Assembly (NCBI GenBank): GCA_016712465.1
Contig: JADJQZ010000001.1
Location: forward strand, 4,092,001 to 4,156,000
DNA length: 64,000 nt
Direction: 5' to 3'
From: Candidatus Obscuribacter sp.
Lineage (GTDB): Bacteria; Cyanobacteriota; Vampirovibrionia; Obscuribacterales; Obscuribacteraceae
Part shown: positions 29,458-38,353 of the stretch, piece by piece
Numbering within the stretch: the stretch's first letter is position 1
How the letters are laid out: the number at the start of each line of letters is the position of its first letter
Position numbers and translations under genes: made by a program
Notes under the pieces: model-generated
Database searches by the model: none
Told to the model about the DNA's origin: nothing
Seen by the model: only the letters and a program-made list of their open reading frames with translations

Positions 29458-30014
29458 TGATTCAAATTCAACTCAATTGACGTTTGGATGGCTGATCTAC
29501 CCTTTCCTACCAGAGCTCCTGCAAAAATTGACAGAGAGTTGGGAAGCAAGGTCCAAGGCAAATAAGAATAGTCAATCAGGGTCGATTTTGCCTGTGAAAA
29601 CAACCATAAATAAACAGAGATGGGCAAAAAATAAGGTTGCGAAGAGATACTAAAATTCGCTTCACTATGGGGAACAAAGCGGTTCTTGCCGCGTCTTGCC
29701 TTTTTGTTGATTATCTCCGCCAGCAAGAACCAAGACCTTGTTTATTGCCGGCGAACATAGAAAGAGAGCCCTGAATTCGGTCCCACTTGCACCAGCAAAC
29801 TTGTTAAACGCAGGCCCGGCGCGTCTGATATATCGGCAACCGGCAAGCCTCCAGAGCAGCACAAATCGGCTCAAAACAAGGGATCACGGAGCAATCGGCT
29901 GCGCCTCGCAGCTGCCACAGATGGTAACCTTTAGACAGCTCTAGATAACAGCAGAGCCAACTTGACCAAGTAACTTAACAACCACAGAGACCAAACTAGA
30001 TATTGGAGTATCCC
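29458..30014. other. Intergenic region without a supported gene
   Basis: A 557-base gap between divergent genes. Three overlapping short frames of 68-90 codons occur on both strands, but none has a ribosome site or family-like composition. A TTGACA at 29529 lacks a -10 box at the right distance. I see no RNA-like fold. Confidence 0.5.
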
Positions 30015-30488
30015 ATGAGAAACCTTCGCCAAGTTACCCTTGCCGCACTCATCGCCCTTATTGGTACCACCAGCCAGGCCGCTTTCATTCAGGCCCAGGC
30101 AGACACCCTCTCGGCAGGAGTCAGCAAAGGACAACCCAGTAAGGTAAAGACCTATTTTCAAAATCACCAGAATGTGCGTAAAGCGACCATCGGTGCCGGT
30201 GTCGGCACTGCCGCCGGAGCAGTAACCGGTCTGGTATCAGGCAAAGGTCTGGTACGCGGTGCGGCCATCGGGGCAGGAACAGGAGCTACCGTCGGACTGG
30301 TCAACTCTAGTAAAATTATGAGTAAGCACCCCGTTGTCAAGGACGTCGCATCTGGCACTCTCACAGCGGCCGGTCTGACCTGGTCAGCCTCCAAGGGAAG
30401 AGGACAAACCAAAAACATCGCCAAAGGAGCAGCCGTAGGGGCAGCGCTCGGTCTGGGGGTCGGACTCCTGAAAGACAAGTTACAGTAA
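30015..30488 (+). CDS. Small exported glycine-zipper protein
   Basis: 157 residues from the ATG at 30015, with GGAG 6 bases upstream. An in-frame TTG at 30003 lies next to that site and is not a real start. It has a signal peptide at 1-29 and a short polar stretch. Three Gly/Ala-rich segments follow (GAGVGTAAGAVTGLVSG, GAAIGAGTGATVGLV, GAAVGAALGLGVGLL) with the GxxxG spacing of glycine-zipper outer-membrane or membrane-active proteins. It is 7 bp ahead of glpD and may share its transcript. Confidence 0.75.
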   Translation: MRNLRQVTLAALIALIGTTSQAAFIQAQADTLSAGVSKGQPSKVKTYFQNHQNVRKATIGAGVGTAAGAVTGLVSGKGLVRGAAIGAGTGATVGLVNSSKIMSKHPVVKDVASGTLTAAGLTWSASKGRGQTKNIAKGAAVGAALGLGVGLLKDKLQ

Positions 30489-30495
30489 GGAACTA

Positions 30496-32157
30496 ATGCA
30501 AAAACGCAGTCAAGTCCTCAAAGAGATCGAAACCGGAGAATTTGACCTGCTCATCATCGGAGGCGGCGTAGTTGGAGTCGGAGTGGCTCAAGACGCCGCC
30601 TCTCGTGGTATGTCCGTATTGCTGGTGGAAAAAGCCGACTTTGCCTCCGGCACCTCCAGCCGCACCACCAAACTTATTCATGGCGGTCTGCGTTACCTTG
30701 AACAATTCCAATTGCGCCTCACGAGAGAACTCTGTCAGGAGCGCGGCCTTTTGGAGCAGTTGGCACCCCATATGGTGCGAGACTTCAGTTTCCTTTTGCC
30801 CATCTCAAGAGGAAAAACTTTCTTTGGTCTAAAGGCGGAAATCGGGCTTTCGCTTTACGACCTGCTCTCCATCAATGCCCGCGGTGTCAGACGGCACGAA
30901 AGATTGAGCCGCAAAGCGGCCCTGAGGGCGGCCCCCTCTCTGTCTGAGCAAGTGGTGCAGGCCGCCTTGCGCTTTCATGATTGCATCACCGATGATGCTC
31001 GCATCGTCATGGAAGTGCTGAAATCGGCCGTCAGTCTCGGGGCCCTGGCCATAAACTATTTGGAAGCAAAAGAGTTTGAAACCTTAGACGGTCAGCTCAA
31101 AAAAGTCAGATGCCAGGATCGCATCAGCGGCAATACCATAGAAGTGAGCTGCAAAGCCTGCGTCAACGCATCGGGAGTCTGGTCGGACAAGCTTTTGAAG
31201 GAAATCGACCCGAGCTGGCAAGCGCGGGTGGCGCCGGCCAAGGGCACCCATATAATGCTGCCGCTCTCGGCCTTCGAAACCAATACCGCCCTTTTTCTGC
31301 CTACCAAGGACGGTCGCTACGTCTTCGTGGTGCCCTGGCAGAGAGCCCTCATGGTGGGCACAACAGACAACCATTACGACGGTCCCCTGGACAATCCGCA
31401 ACCCACCGAAGAAGAAATCAATTACCTGCTTTCCGTCTTGAATTCCTACAGCAATAAACGCCGGTTGCTGGAAAGAGGCGACGTGATTGCCGCCTGGAGC
31501 GGACTCCGCCCTCTGGTATCCGAACCTGGTGCCACCGACGCCACCAAAAATCTCTCCCGAGAGCATCTGCTTTTCACTGGTCCTTGCGGCATAATCGGCT
31601 TGATTGGCGGCAAGTTGACCAACTATCGCATCCTCTCCATGCAGATAGTCGACATGGCCATAGAGCAGCTGAAGAAACGCGACCAGGATCTTGGCACCAG
31701 GTTGAAAGCGACCCAGACGGGCCAGATAATGCTTGGCGGCTGGCAGAACAAAGACGACTACCTGACCAGTTCGGCGCAAATTTCCAGCTACGGCCGCAAA
31801 CTCGGTCTTGATCCGGCCACCATCGAACATTTAAGCGCCACTTACGGCAAGGATGCTCTCAAAATAATGGAGAGGTCCGAGGCGGAACCAAAACTGAAAG
31901 AGCGAATCTGCCCCGATTTCCCACCGATCATGGCGGAAGTGCCTTTCGTCACCGAAGTTGAGATGGCCGAATCTCTGGAAGACATACTTTCCCGCCGCAT
32001 TCGTCTGGGCTTCCTGCACCATAAACAGTGCCTGCAGGCAGCGCCTAAAGTAGCCAGACTGGTGGCCGAAACCCGAGGCTGGGACAATAGTCGCATAGCC
32101 AGTGAAATAGCCAATCTGGAACTAAATCTCGGTCCGCAATCGGCGCCGGTGCTCTAA
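30496..32157 (+). CDS. glpD: FAD-dependent glycerol-3-phosphate dehydrogenase
   Basis: 553 residues. The enzyme oxidises sn-glycerol-3-phosphate to dihydroxyacetone phosphate at the membrane and passes electrons to quinone. The FAD dinucleotide fold is IIGGGVVGVG (20-29). The family phrase SGTSSRTTKLIHGGLRYLE is at about 51-70. Mid-protein phrases (APAKGTHIMLP, FVVPWQRALMVGTTD) and the C-terminal TGPCGIIGLIGGKLTNYR are also GlpD-specific. The length is close to normal. AAGGAA precedes the start. It is followed 18 bp later by the 2-hydroxyacid dehydrogenase, consistent with an operon. Confidence 0.95.
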   Translation: MQKRSQVLKEIETGEFDLLIIGGGVVGVGVAQDAASRGMSVLLVEKADFASGTSSRTTKLIHGGLRYLEQFQLRLTRELCQERGLLEQLAPHMVRDFSFLLPISRGKTFFGLKAEIGLSLYDLLSINARGVRRHERLSRKAALRAAPSLSEQVVQAALRFHDCITDDARIVMEVLKSAVSLGALAINYLEAKEFETLDGQLKKVRCQDRISGNTIEVSCKACVNASGVWSDKLLKEIDPSWQARVAPAKGTHIMLPLSAFETNTALFLPTKDGRYVFVVPWQRALMVGTTDNHYDGPLDNPQPTEEEINYLLSVLNSYSNKRRLLERGDVIAAWSGLRPLVSEPGATDATKNLSREHLLFTGPCGIIGLIGGKLTNYRILSMQIVDMAIEQLKKRDQDLGTRLKATQTGQIMLGGWQNKDDYLTSSAQISSYGRKLGLDPATIEHLSATYGKDALKIMERSEAEPKLKERICPDFPPIMAEVPFVTEVEMAESLEDILSRRIRLGFLHHKQCLQAAPKVARLVAETRGWDNSRIASEIANLELNLGPQSAPVL

Positions 32158-32175
32158 ATAATACGGTATAAAAAA

Positions 32176-33204
32176 GTGAAAGTACTCTGCCTGGGCAAGC
32201 TCCCGTCACCACTGCAAGAAAGACTCAAGACAGAAGCGAAGATTGAGTCGGTCACTTACGTTGATAGGGCCGCCCCACTCACCGATACCGAGATTACGGC
32301 AGCACTGAGCGGCATGGATATTGTGCTTTCAGAACCCCAGGACAATCTAAGTGAGAACATATTGAGCCGCTGCCAGGCACTGAGAATGGTGGCACAAAGA
32401 GCAGTTGGCTACGATAATGTCGATCTTGAATACTGCAATCGTTCCGGCATCCTGCTGTCTAACACACCGGGAGTTTTAGATAACGCCACTGCCGATCTGG
32501 CTTTCAGTTTGCTCTTGTGCGCCGCCAGAAGAATCGTCGAGGCCGATCGCTATGTGAGAGCAGGGCTCTGGCATGGCTTTGAATCCGATTTGCTTTTGGG
32601 TCGGGAGATAAGCGGTAAGACCCTGGGCATAGTCGGTCTCGGGCGCATAGGCGAAGCCATGGCTAGAAGAGCCTGGGGCTTCGGACTGAAAATCATCTAT
32701 TGCCGCTCCGCCCACAAAAATTCCGGTACCACTGAAATCGAGCTGGATGAAAAAGACCGGCGCCTGGCCCAGAGCCTGGGTGCTCGCCGAGTCTCCATGG
32801 AAGATTTGCTCAAGGAAAGCGACTTCATCTCTTTGCATTGCCCGCTCAAGAAGGAAACCACAAACCTCATTGGAGCAGCCGAATTGGCCCTTATGAAAAA
32901 CGGCTGCATCCTGGTGAACACGGCGCGCGGTAAAGTAGTGGAAGAAAAAGCCCTGGTGGAAGCCGTCACCAAAGGCAAGATCATAGCCGCCCTCGATGTC
33001 TTCGCCCAGGAACCCACCGTGCCGCCGCCACTATTGAACTCACCAAATACGGTGCTGGCGCCGCACATCGGTTCGGCCACCGACGAAACACGTTTTGCCA
33101 TGGCCGAACTGGCCGTGAACGCCGTACTGCAAGTATTGCAGGGCGGGTTACCGGCCAACCTGGTCAATCCTCAGATATTCGAAAGCGCGGTCAATAAACT
33201 ATGA
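32176..33204 (+). CDS. D-isomer-specific 2-hydroxyacid dehydrogenase
   Basis: 342 residues from a GTG start. The NAD-binding GLGRIG is at 154-159. The catalytic Arg251 (VNTARGKV), Glu279 (FAQEP) and His297 (APHIGSA) are all present. Two insertions around 180-205 make it longer than the minimum. It lacks the ACT or intervening domains of the large phosphoglycerate dehydrogenases, so glyoxylate/hydroxypyruvate reductase or a short SerA-like enzyme is possible. It overlaps the next gene by ATGA, so the two are translationally coupled. Confidence 0.9.
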   Translation: MKVLCLGKLPSPLQERLKTEAKIESVTYVDRAAPLTDTEITAALSGMDIVLSEPQDNLSENILSRCQALRMVAQRAVGYDNVDLEYCNRSGILLSNTPGVLDNATADLAFSLLLCAARRIVEADRYVRAGLWHGFESDLLLGREISGKTLGIVGLGRIGEAMARRAWGFGLKIIYCRSAHKNSGTTEIELDEKDRRLAQSLGARRVSMEDLLKESDFISLHCPLKKETTNLIGAAELALMKNGCILVNTARGKVVEEKALVEAVTKGKIIAALDVFAQEPTVPPPLLNSPNTVLAPHIGSATDETRFAMAELAVNAVLQVLQGGLPANLVNPQIFESAVNKL

Positions 33205-34499
33205 CGGCAAAATTCAGCCTCAGCGAAAAAAATCGCACCAGACTCTGGCTCATCTACTTTGCCGTCTTATTCTTCTGGGGTCTGAACGCTTGCTTTTACC
33301 TGGGCAAAACCTATGCGAAGGGCGAAATGTTCGCTTATGAAATCGACAAGCACCCTTATGTAAGCGACTTCATCAATTCTTACAGCGCCGGTGTGCTCTG
33401 TAGCCGCTGCCTCAAAGATAGAGACAATCCCCCGGATATCTATAACTCCAAAGTGCAGGCCGACTTACAAAATGAGCTTATCGCTCCCATTAAGCCGGAG
33501 AACCCTTTCTACAATCAGTATCCGCCTGTGATGTTTCTCTTCTTCCTGCCCCTCTCGCTTTTATCCATGGGTCAGGCCTGGATAGCCTATTGCGTTTTTG
33601 CCTTCCTATTAAATGCCGCCTTGCTTTACTATCTGGTCTTACCGGCTTATAAGACCGTCCAGGAAAAGGTCTTCCTCATTACGGCTATTTTTTCCTCCTA
33701 TCCTTTCTGGTTCGCCTTCCGCCTGGGACAACCGGCGCTTTTGTTGATGCCTATCGTCCTGGTCTTCTTCCACTGCCTGAAAAGCGGCAATATGCTATTG
33801 GCGGGTCTTGCTTCCAGCCTGGTTTTACTGAAGCTGCAATATCTACCTGTCGTGGTGGCCATCGGCTTTGGTGCCGGGCGCCTGCGCTATCTGGCCGGCT
33901 TCACCGGCGGTGCCCTGGTACTGATGCTCCTATCAGGTCTAGCCGTGGGCTTCAAGAACCTGGTCAACTACCCCCTGGCGCTCTTCTCGGGAGAAGCAGG
34001 TCGCTCCACCACCGGCGTCGCCCCGGAGATGATGCAAAACCTGCGCGGTTGCCTGGTCTTGCTCTCAGGACAGGATAGCCGCGCCATTCATATAACGGCT
34101 GTAGCAGTCTGCCTGACCACGGCCCTTGCCCTGTTCATAATCTGGTTTCAATACACAAGAAAGAAAGACCAGTCAAAAGAACCGGATAAATTTAACCTGC
34201 TCTCGGCTGCCAGTCTGCTTACCATGCTCATCACCAGCGTGCACACCCATATTCAAGACTATGTTCTGGCCGTGCGCGCCTTTGAAATGACCTACCAGGC
34301 AAGCCGCAGCCACAAAACCTTTCTGACCTATCTGGCCCTCTTTTTTCCGCTCATTAGCTGGCCGCTTGCCATGCTCCTGCAATTCATTCAAATTGCCAAG
34401 ATTCAGCCCCTGGCCATCTATGCTCTCATTGCCGTGATCGCCCTGATCCTGGAAATGAAGAAGCGAAAGGCGGCAAAAGAAACAGCGCCTTCAGCCTGA
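33201..34499 (+). CDS. Polytopic membrane protein, GT87/DUF2029-like
   Basis: 432 residues with about ten hydrophobic helices. Between the first and second helices the loop carries VSDFINSYSAG, a position where GT87 mannosyltransferases have an Asp in a DxxxY-type motif, and the next loop has NQYPPVMFLFFLPL, also usual for that family. If so, it would use a polyprenyl-phosphate sugar donor at the outer face of the membrane. The similarity is by pattern. It overlaps the 2-hydroxyacid dehydrogenase stop by four bases and converges with rsgA 41 bp away. Confidence 0.72.
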   Translation: MTAKFSLSEKNRTRLWLIYFAVLFFWGLNACFYLGKTYAKGEMFAYEIDKHPYVSDFINSYSAGVLCSRCLKDRDNPPDIYNSKVQADLQNELIAPIKPENPFYNQYPPVMFLFFLPLSLLSMGQAWIAYCVFAFLLNAALLYYLVLPAYKTVQEKVFLITAIFSSYPFWFAFRLGQPALLLMPIVLVFFHCLKSGNMLLAGLASSLVLLKLQYLPVVVAIGFGAGRLRYLAGFTGGALVLMLLSGLAVGFKNLVNYPLALFSGEAGRSTTGVAPEMMQNLRGCLVLLSGQDSRAIHITAVAVCLTTALALFIIWFQYTRKKDQSKEPDKFNLLSAASLLTMLITSVHTHIQDYVLAVRAFEMTYQASRSHKTFLTYLALFFPLISWPLAMLLQFIQIAKIQPLAIYALIAVIALILEMKKRKAAKETAPSA

Positions 34500-34540
34500 T
34501 CAGGTTAAAAGACCAGCTCTAGTTCTGTTCTAGTTCTGTT

Positions 34541-35749
34541 CTAATCACGATCGCCTTCGCTCTCATCGCCAGCCTGGTCCCCGCCTTGCCGCTCTTTGTC
34601 GGTCTTACAGATATTGCGCAGGTCCTGTTTTTCTTTGCGTCTGGAAGTGAAGCGATAGCGCTGGTTGAGCCTGGGTATGCTCTTAGCTTTAGCCTCGCCG
34701 CCCACCGATTTGACCGTAGACTCCACCTTCTTCGATACGCTGCGGCTTTCTTCCTTGCAAGCAAGCGATTCTTGCACCAGTGTCACATAGCTGGCATACC
34801 GGCTCAAGCTGATGGTCTCGCTCGGCGAAGGCCCATCCGGCAAAGCGGGCGGCGCCTCGCCATCCTCATCCTCACACTTTTGCAGAGCAAGAAGCACCGC
34901 ACAGCCGCTTTCCACCAGGTGCAGACAATCAGTAAAGCGACAATTCTGTTTGAGCGCTTCAATCTCGGGAAATTGAAAGGCAACGTCCTTGGGCTCGGGA
35001 TGCAGAAAGTCATATAGGTTGAAACCGGGAGTGTCGGCCACCCAGGTCAAAGTGGTGGGCGGGTCGCCTCTCAGACGCAAACGATACAGTTCACTGGCGG
35101 TGGTGGTATGGCGGCCAACCCCGAAATCGTTCTCCATTACACCGGTCTTAAGATCCAATTCGGGTGAAAGTTCGTTCAGAATGCTCGATTTACCCACCCC
35201 GGAAGGGCCGGCAAAGACGGAAATGCGCCCGGAGAGGGCCATACTCAGTTCCTCAATGCCCGCGCCGGTCACCGCCGACACAAATATGACGAAGTATCCA
35301 AGAGGTTCATAAATACTTCTTAAAGTCTCAAGGTCAAAATCGTCCACCAGATCACACTTATTAAAGCAGAGCACAGGCTTTGAAACCGGCAGCTCAAGCT
35401 GAAAGTGCACCAGGTAGCGATCACACCATAAGGGGGAGAAATCGGGTTGTTTGACGGCCTGTACAATTACAACCTGGTCTACATTGGCCAGCGTCGGTCT
35501 TTCGAGCAAGTTGCGGCGAGGCAGTTGAGCGGTGATAACCGCCGTGCCGGCTCCCTCATCCACCTCGTCCACTTCCACGCTGTCACCGGTGACAATGGCC
35601 ACTCGCTCCTTCTTCAGGCGCCCCCTGGCCTGACAAAAGAGCACCCGCCCGCTGTCAGTGTGTGACTGCTCACGGTCCTCTCCGTGACCGCTCACATGAA
35701 CCAGATAACCTCCGGCATGACTTCTGAGCACAACACCTACGTAAGGCAA
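34541..35749 (-). CDS. rsgA: Ribosome small subunit-dependent GTPase A
   Basis: 402 residues. RsgA is a circularly permuted GTPase that checks late 30S assembly. The N-terminal OB-fold is followed by the G motifs in permuted order: G4 NKCD (130-133), G1 GPSGVGKSS (181-189), G3 DTPG (239-242). The C-terminal zinc knuckle has Cys270, Cys275, His277 and Cys283. After it comes an unusual 110-residue Lys/Arg/Glu-rich tail absent from most homologues. It is divergent from typA (77 bp apart), another ribosome-linked GTPase. Confidence 0.95.
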   Translation of the reverse strand: MPYVGVVLRSHAGGYLVHVSGHGEDREQSHTDSGRVLFCQARGRLKKERVAIVTGDSVEVDEVDEGAGTAVITAQLPRRNLLERPTLANVDQVVIVQAVKQPDFSPLWCDRYLVHFQLELPVSKPVLCFNKCDLVDDFDLETLRSIYEPLGYFVIFVSAVTGAGIEELSMALSGRISVFAGPSGVGKSSILNELSPELDLKTGVMENDFGVGRHTTTASELYRLRLRGDPPTTLTWVADTPGFNLYDFLHPEPKDVAFQFPEIEALKQNCRFTDCLHLVESGCAVLLALQKCEDEDGEAPPALPDGPSPSETISLSRYASYVTLVQESLACKEESRSVSKKVESTVKSVGGEAKAKSIPRLNQRYRFTSRRKEKQDLRNICKTDKERQGGDQAGDESEGDRD

Positions 35750-35826
35750 ATTCCACTCCAGACCAAAAGCACAGCAAACTAGAAGAACTCTCCAATCCTA
35801 ATAGATACAGGACCGAAAAACAAACA

Positions 35827-37698
35827 ATGAGCACGGCAATCATGGAACCAACAAGCACAGAAGCGATTCAAACCAGCCTGGATGCAAACCAGGTCAATGC
35901 TGATGGGGTGCATACCCTTTCACACATCCGCAATATCGCCATCATCGCCCACGTCGACCACGGCAAAACTACCCTCGTGGACGGCTTCCTCAAGCAGACC
36001 GGTGTCTTCCGCGACAACCAGGAAGTAGTGGACTGCGTTATGGACTCCAACGACCTGGAGCGTGAGCGCGGCATCACCATTCTGGCTAAGAACACCGCCG
36101 TCAAGTACAAAGACTTTCTGGTCAACATCGTCGACACCCCCGGCCACGCCGACTTCGGCGGCGAAGTAGAACGTATTCTCGGCATGGTGGACGGTGCACT
36201 TCTGGTGGTGGACTGCGGCGAAGGCCCCATGCCCCAGACTCGCTTTGTTCTGCGCAAAGCCCTGGAGCGCGGTCTGCGTCCCATCGTCGTCATCAATAAA
36301 ATCGACAGACCCAATATCGACCCCCATGTGGCCGTAGACAAAGTCTTCGATCTCTTCGTGGAACTGGGCGCCACAGCCGAGCAGCTCGACTTCCCTTATC
36401 TTTTCGCCTCCGGCGTCAAAGGCATCGCCATGGTCGACCCCACCCAGGAAGGAACGGATCTGCGTCCCCTCCTCGATCTCATCTTGACCCACTGCCCGCC
36501 GCCGGAAGGCAGCCTGGAAGCAGCCAGCCAGATGCAGATAAGCATCCTCGACTACTCCGATTACCTGGGTCGTATCGGCATCGGTCGCATCCATAACGGC
36601 GTACTCAAAAGCGGCGAGCAAGTAAGCTTGATCAAAGAAGACGGCTCCGTCGTCAAAGGCAAAATCTCCAAACTCTTCACCTTCCATGGTCTCAAGCGCG
36701 TGGAAGTAAATGAAGCCAAAGCCGGAGAGATTGTAGCCGTAGCCGGCTTCGCCGGTGCCAACGTGGGCGACACCATCGGCAGCGGCGATAGCCCCACTGC
36801 TCTCAAGCGCATCAAAGTAGACGAGCCCACCATGAAAATGGCCTTCCTCGTCAACGACAGCCCTTTTGCCGGTCAGGAAGGTAAGTTCGTTACCTCCAGA
36901 CAATTGAGAAGCCGTCTCTTCCACGAACTGGAAACCAATGTCAGCCTGCGCGTCAACGAGACCCAGAACACCGATACCTTTATAGTAAGCGGCCGCGGTG
37001 AGCTGCACCTGGGTATCCTGATCGAAACCATGAGAAGAGAAGGTTTCGAGTTCCAGGTCTCCCGTCCGGAAGTTATCCTCAAGGAAATCGACGGCGTTGA
37101 TAATGAGCCCTTCGAAAGACTCTTCATCGACGTACCGGATGACTACACCGGTTCGGTCATGAACGAACTCGGTCCCCGCAAAGCTGAACTGCAAAATATG
37201 AGTGTGGAAGGCAACCAATCCCTGCTGGAATTCATCGTGCCCACCAGAGGCTTGATTGGTTTCAGAAGCGAATTCCTGCGCCTCACCAAGGGCAACGGCG
37301 TCATGAACCATGCCTTCCTGGAATACCGCCCCTGGTGCGGCGACATCGCCCGTCAGAGAAACGGCGCTCTGGTTGCCTGGGAAGAAGGTGTGGCTACTGC
37401 CTACGCCATTCAAGGCGCCGAAGACCGCGGCGTCTTCTTCATCAGCCCCGGTGCTCGTGTATACGGCGGCATGATTGTCGGCGAAAACAACCGCCCGCAA
37501 GACCTGGACATCAACGTCTGCAAAACCAAGAAGCTGACCAATATGCGCTCCGCTTCAGGCGATGTGCTGGTCACCTTGCAAGCACCCATGGAAATGAACC
37601 TGGAAAAATGCCTGGAGTATATCCATGATGACGAGCTGGTGGAAGTGACACCGCAAACGGTGCGCATGCGCAAACGCAACTTGAGCGGCAAGCGCTAA
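35827..37698 (+). CDS. typA: Ribosome-associated GTPase TypA/BipA
   Basis: 623 residues. TypA is an EF-G-like translational GTPase involved in ribosome assembly and stress responses. G1 is AHVDHGKTT, the switch region is RERGITI, G3 is DTPGHADFGGEVER and G4 is NKID. Domain II, the EF-G-like domains and the TypA-specific C-terminal domain (RGLIGFRSEFL, then NIRPQDL-type GENNRPQDLDINVCK) follow in order. A 33-residue N-terminal extension precedes the conserved start (IRNIAIIAHVDHG). No clear ribosome site is seen at 35827, and a second ATG lies five codons later. Confidence 0.96.
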   Translation: MSTAIMEPTSTEAIQTSLDANQVNADGVHTLSHIRNIAIIAHVDHGKTTLVDGFLKQTGVFRDNQEVVDCVMDSNDLERERGITILAKNTAVKYKDFLVNIVDTPGHADFGGEVERILGMVDGALLVVDCGEGPMPQTRFVLRKALERGLRPIVVINKIDRPNIDPHVAVDKVFDLFVELGATAEQLDFPYLFASGVKGIAMVDPTQEGTDLRPLLDLILTHCPPPEGSLEAASQMQISILDYSDYLGRIGIGRIHNGVLKSGEQVSLIKEDGSVVKGKISKLFTFHGLKRVEVNEAKAGEIVAVAGFAGANVGDTIGSGDSPTALKRIKVDEPTMKMAFLVNDSPFAGQEGKFVTSRQLRSRLFHELETNVSLRVNETQNTDTFIVSGRGELHLGILIETMRREGFEFQVSRPEVILKEIDGVDNEPFERLFIDVPDDYTGSVMNELGPRKAELQNMSVEGNQSLLEFIVPTRGLIGFRSEFLRLTKGNGVMNHAFLEYRPWCGDIARQRNGALVAWEEGVATAYAIQGAEDRGVFFISPGARVYGGMIVGENNRPQDLDINVCKTKKLTNMRSASGDVLVTLQAPMEMNLEKCLEYIHDDELVEVTPQTVRMRKRNLSGKR

Positions 37699-38181
37699 CT
37701 AATTCTCGACACTGACAAACGGAGCCTTGACTGACAGGGCTCCGTCTTTGTCTCTATCGACTTTTACAAAGGGAGCCCGTACCTTCAACTGGCTGCCGCT
37801 GGAGACTTCTACAAATGGTGCCTTCACCCTGACGGCGGCGCTCGATAAAGTGTTGCCGGCAGCACTGCCCTGGGTACCACCAGCACCAGGGTCGGCGTTG
37901 GGGTCCACACGGGAGACAATATCCTGCACGACGCCGAAAACACCGGAAAGCAAGCGCTCAAGGCCCAAGTGCCCCTGGGCGGTTTGAGCCGGAGCGGGCT
38001 CTTTCGCCGGCACCGCCTGAGACCCGGGTGCATCGGCCGGAGCCTGGGGCGCAGGCGAACTTTCTTCCGGCATTACCTGGGGCTGCCGCTGGGGTGACCC
38101 GGGGAGATCTGAGCCCTGGGCAAAACCCGCCGGCATAGCAACCACTAGGCCGGCTACTACAGGCAAAACTCTCTTCAACAT
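37699..38181 (-). CDS. Small exported protein with three APFV repeats
   Basis: 160 residues from the ATG at 38181, which follows GAGGTGG by 9 bases. The in-frame TTG at 38199 lies within that ribosome-site region. A signal peptide (about 1-22) is followed by a Pro/Ala/Gln linker, a short amphipathic helix (LERLLSGVFGVVQDIVSRV) and a Gly/Ala stretch. The C-terminus has three copies of a [VK]-x-APFV-x-V unit, separated by 17-19 residues. I do not recognise the family. It is convergent with typA, with stop codons adjacent. Confidence 0.7.
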   Translation of the reverse strand: MLKRVLPVVAGLVVAMPAGFAQGSDLPGSPQRQPQVMPEESSPAPQAPADAPGSQAVPAKEPAPAQTAQGHLGLERLLSGVFGVVQDIVSRVDPNADPGAGGTQGSAAGNTLSSAAVRVKAPFVEVSSGSQLKVRAPFVKVDRDKDGALSVKAPFVSVEN

Positions 38182-38267
38182 AGTTCTTATCCACCTCAAG
38201 ATACGAAAGGTCTACGGACCGCTCGAAATTTTTAGGGGGTGACTGATGGGAAATTCAGAAAAGCTGC

Positions 38268-38306
38268 AAAAAATGAGGAGCAGGTCTTTAAGCCGACCTG
38301 CTCCTC
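38268..38306 (-). terminator. Rho-independent terminator after the 11-repeat protein gene
   Basis: A perfect 12-bp stem (38275-38286 with 38295-38306, 8-base loop), read on the minus strand, is followed by a run of six T residues. It lies about 50 bases past the stop codon of the 38354-41206 gene. Confidence 0.9.
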
Positions 38307-38353
38307 TTCTATGTATGAGCCGGGTTTAGCAACCTTTCGCTCTACTTCGCTAC

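Noticed and set aside
29458..30014. Short genes in the 557-base gap
   Set aside because: The three short frames overlap each other on both strands and lack ribosome sites.
35920..37500. Long minus-strand open frame opposite typA (526 codons)
   Set aside because: It mirrors the codon pattern of a strongly conserved gene on the other strand and has no domain-like sequence of its own.
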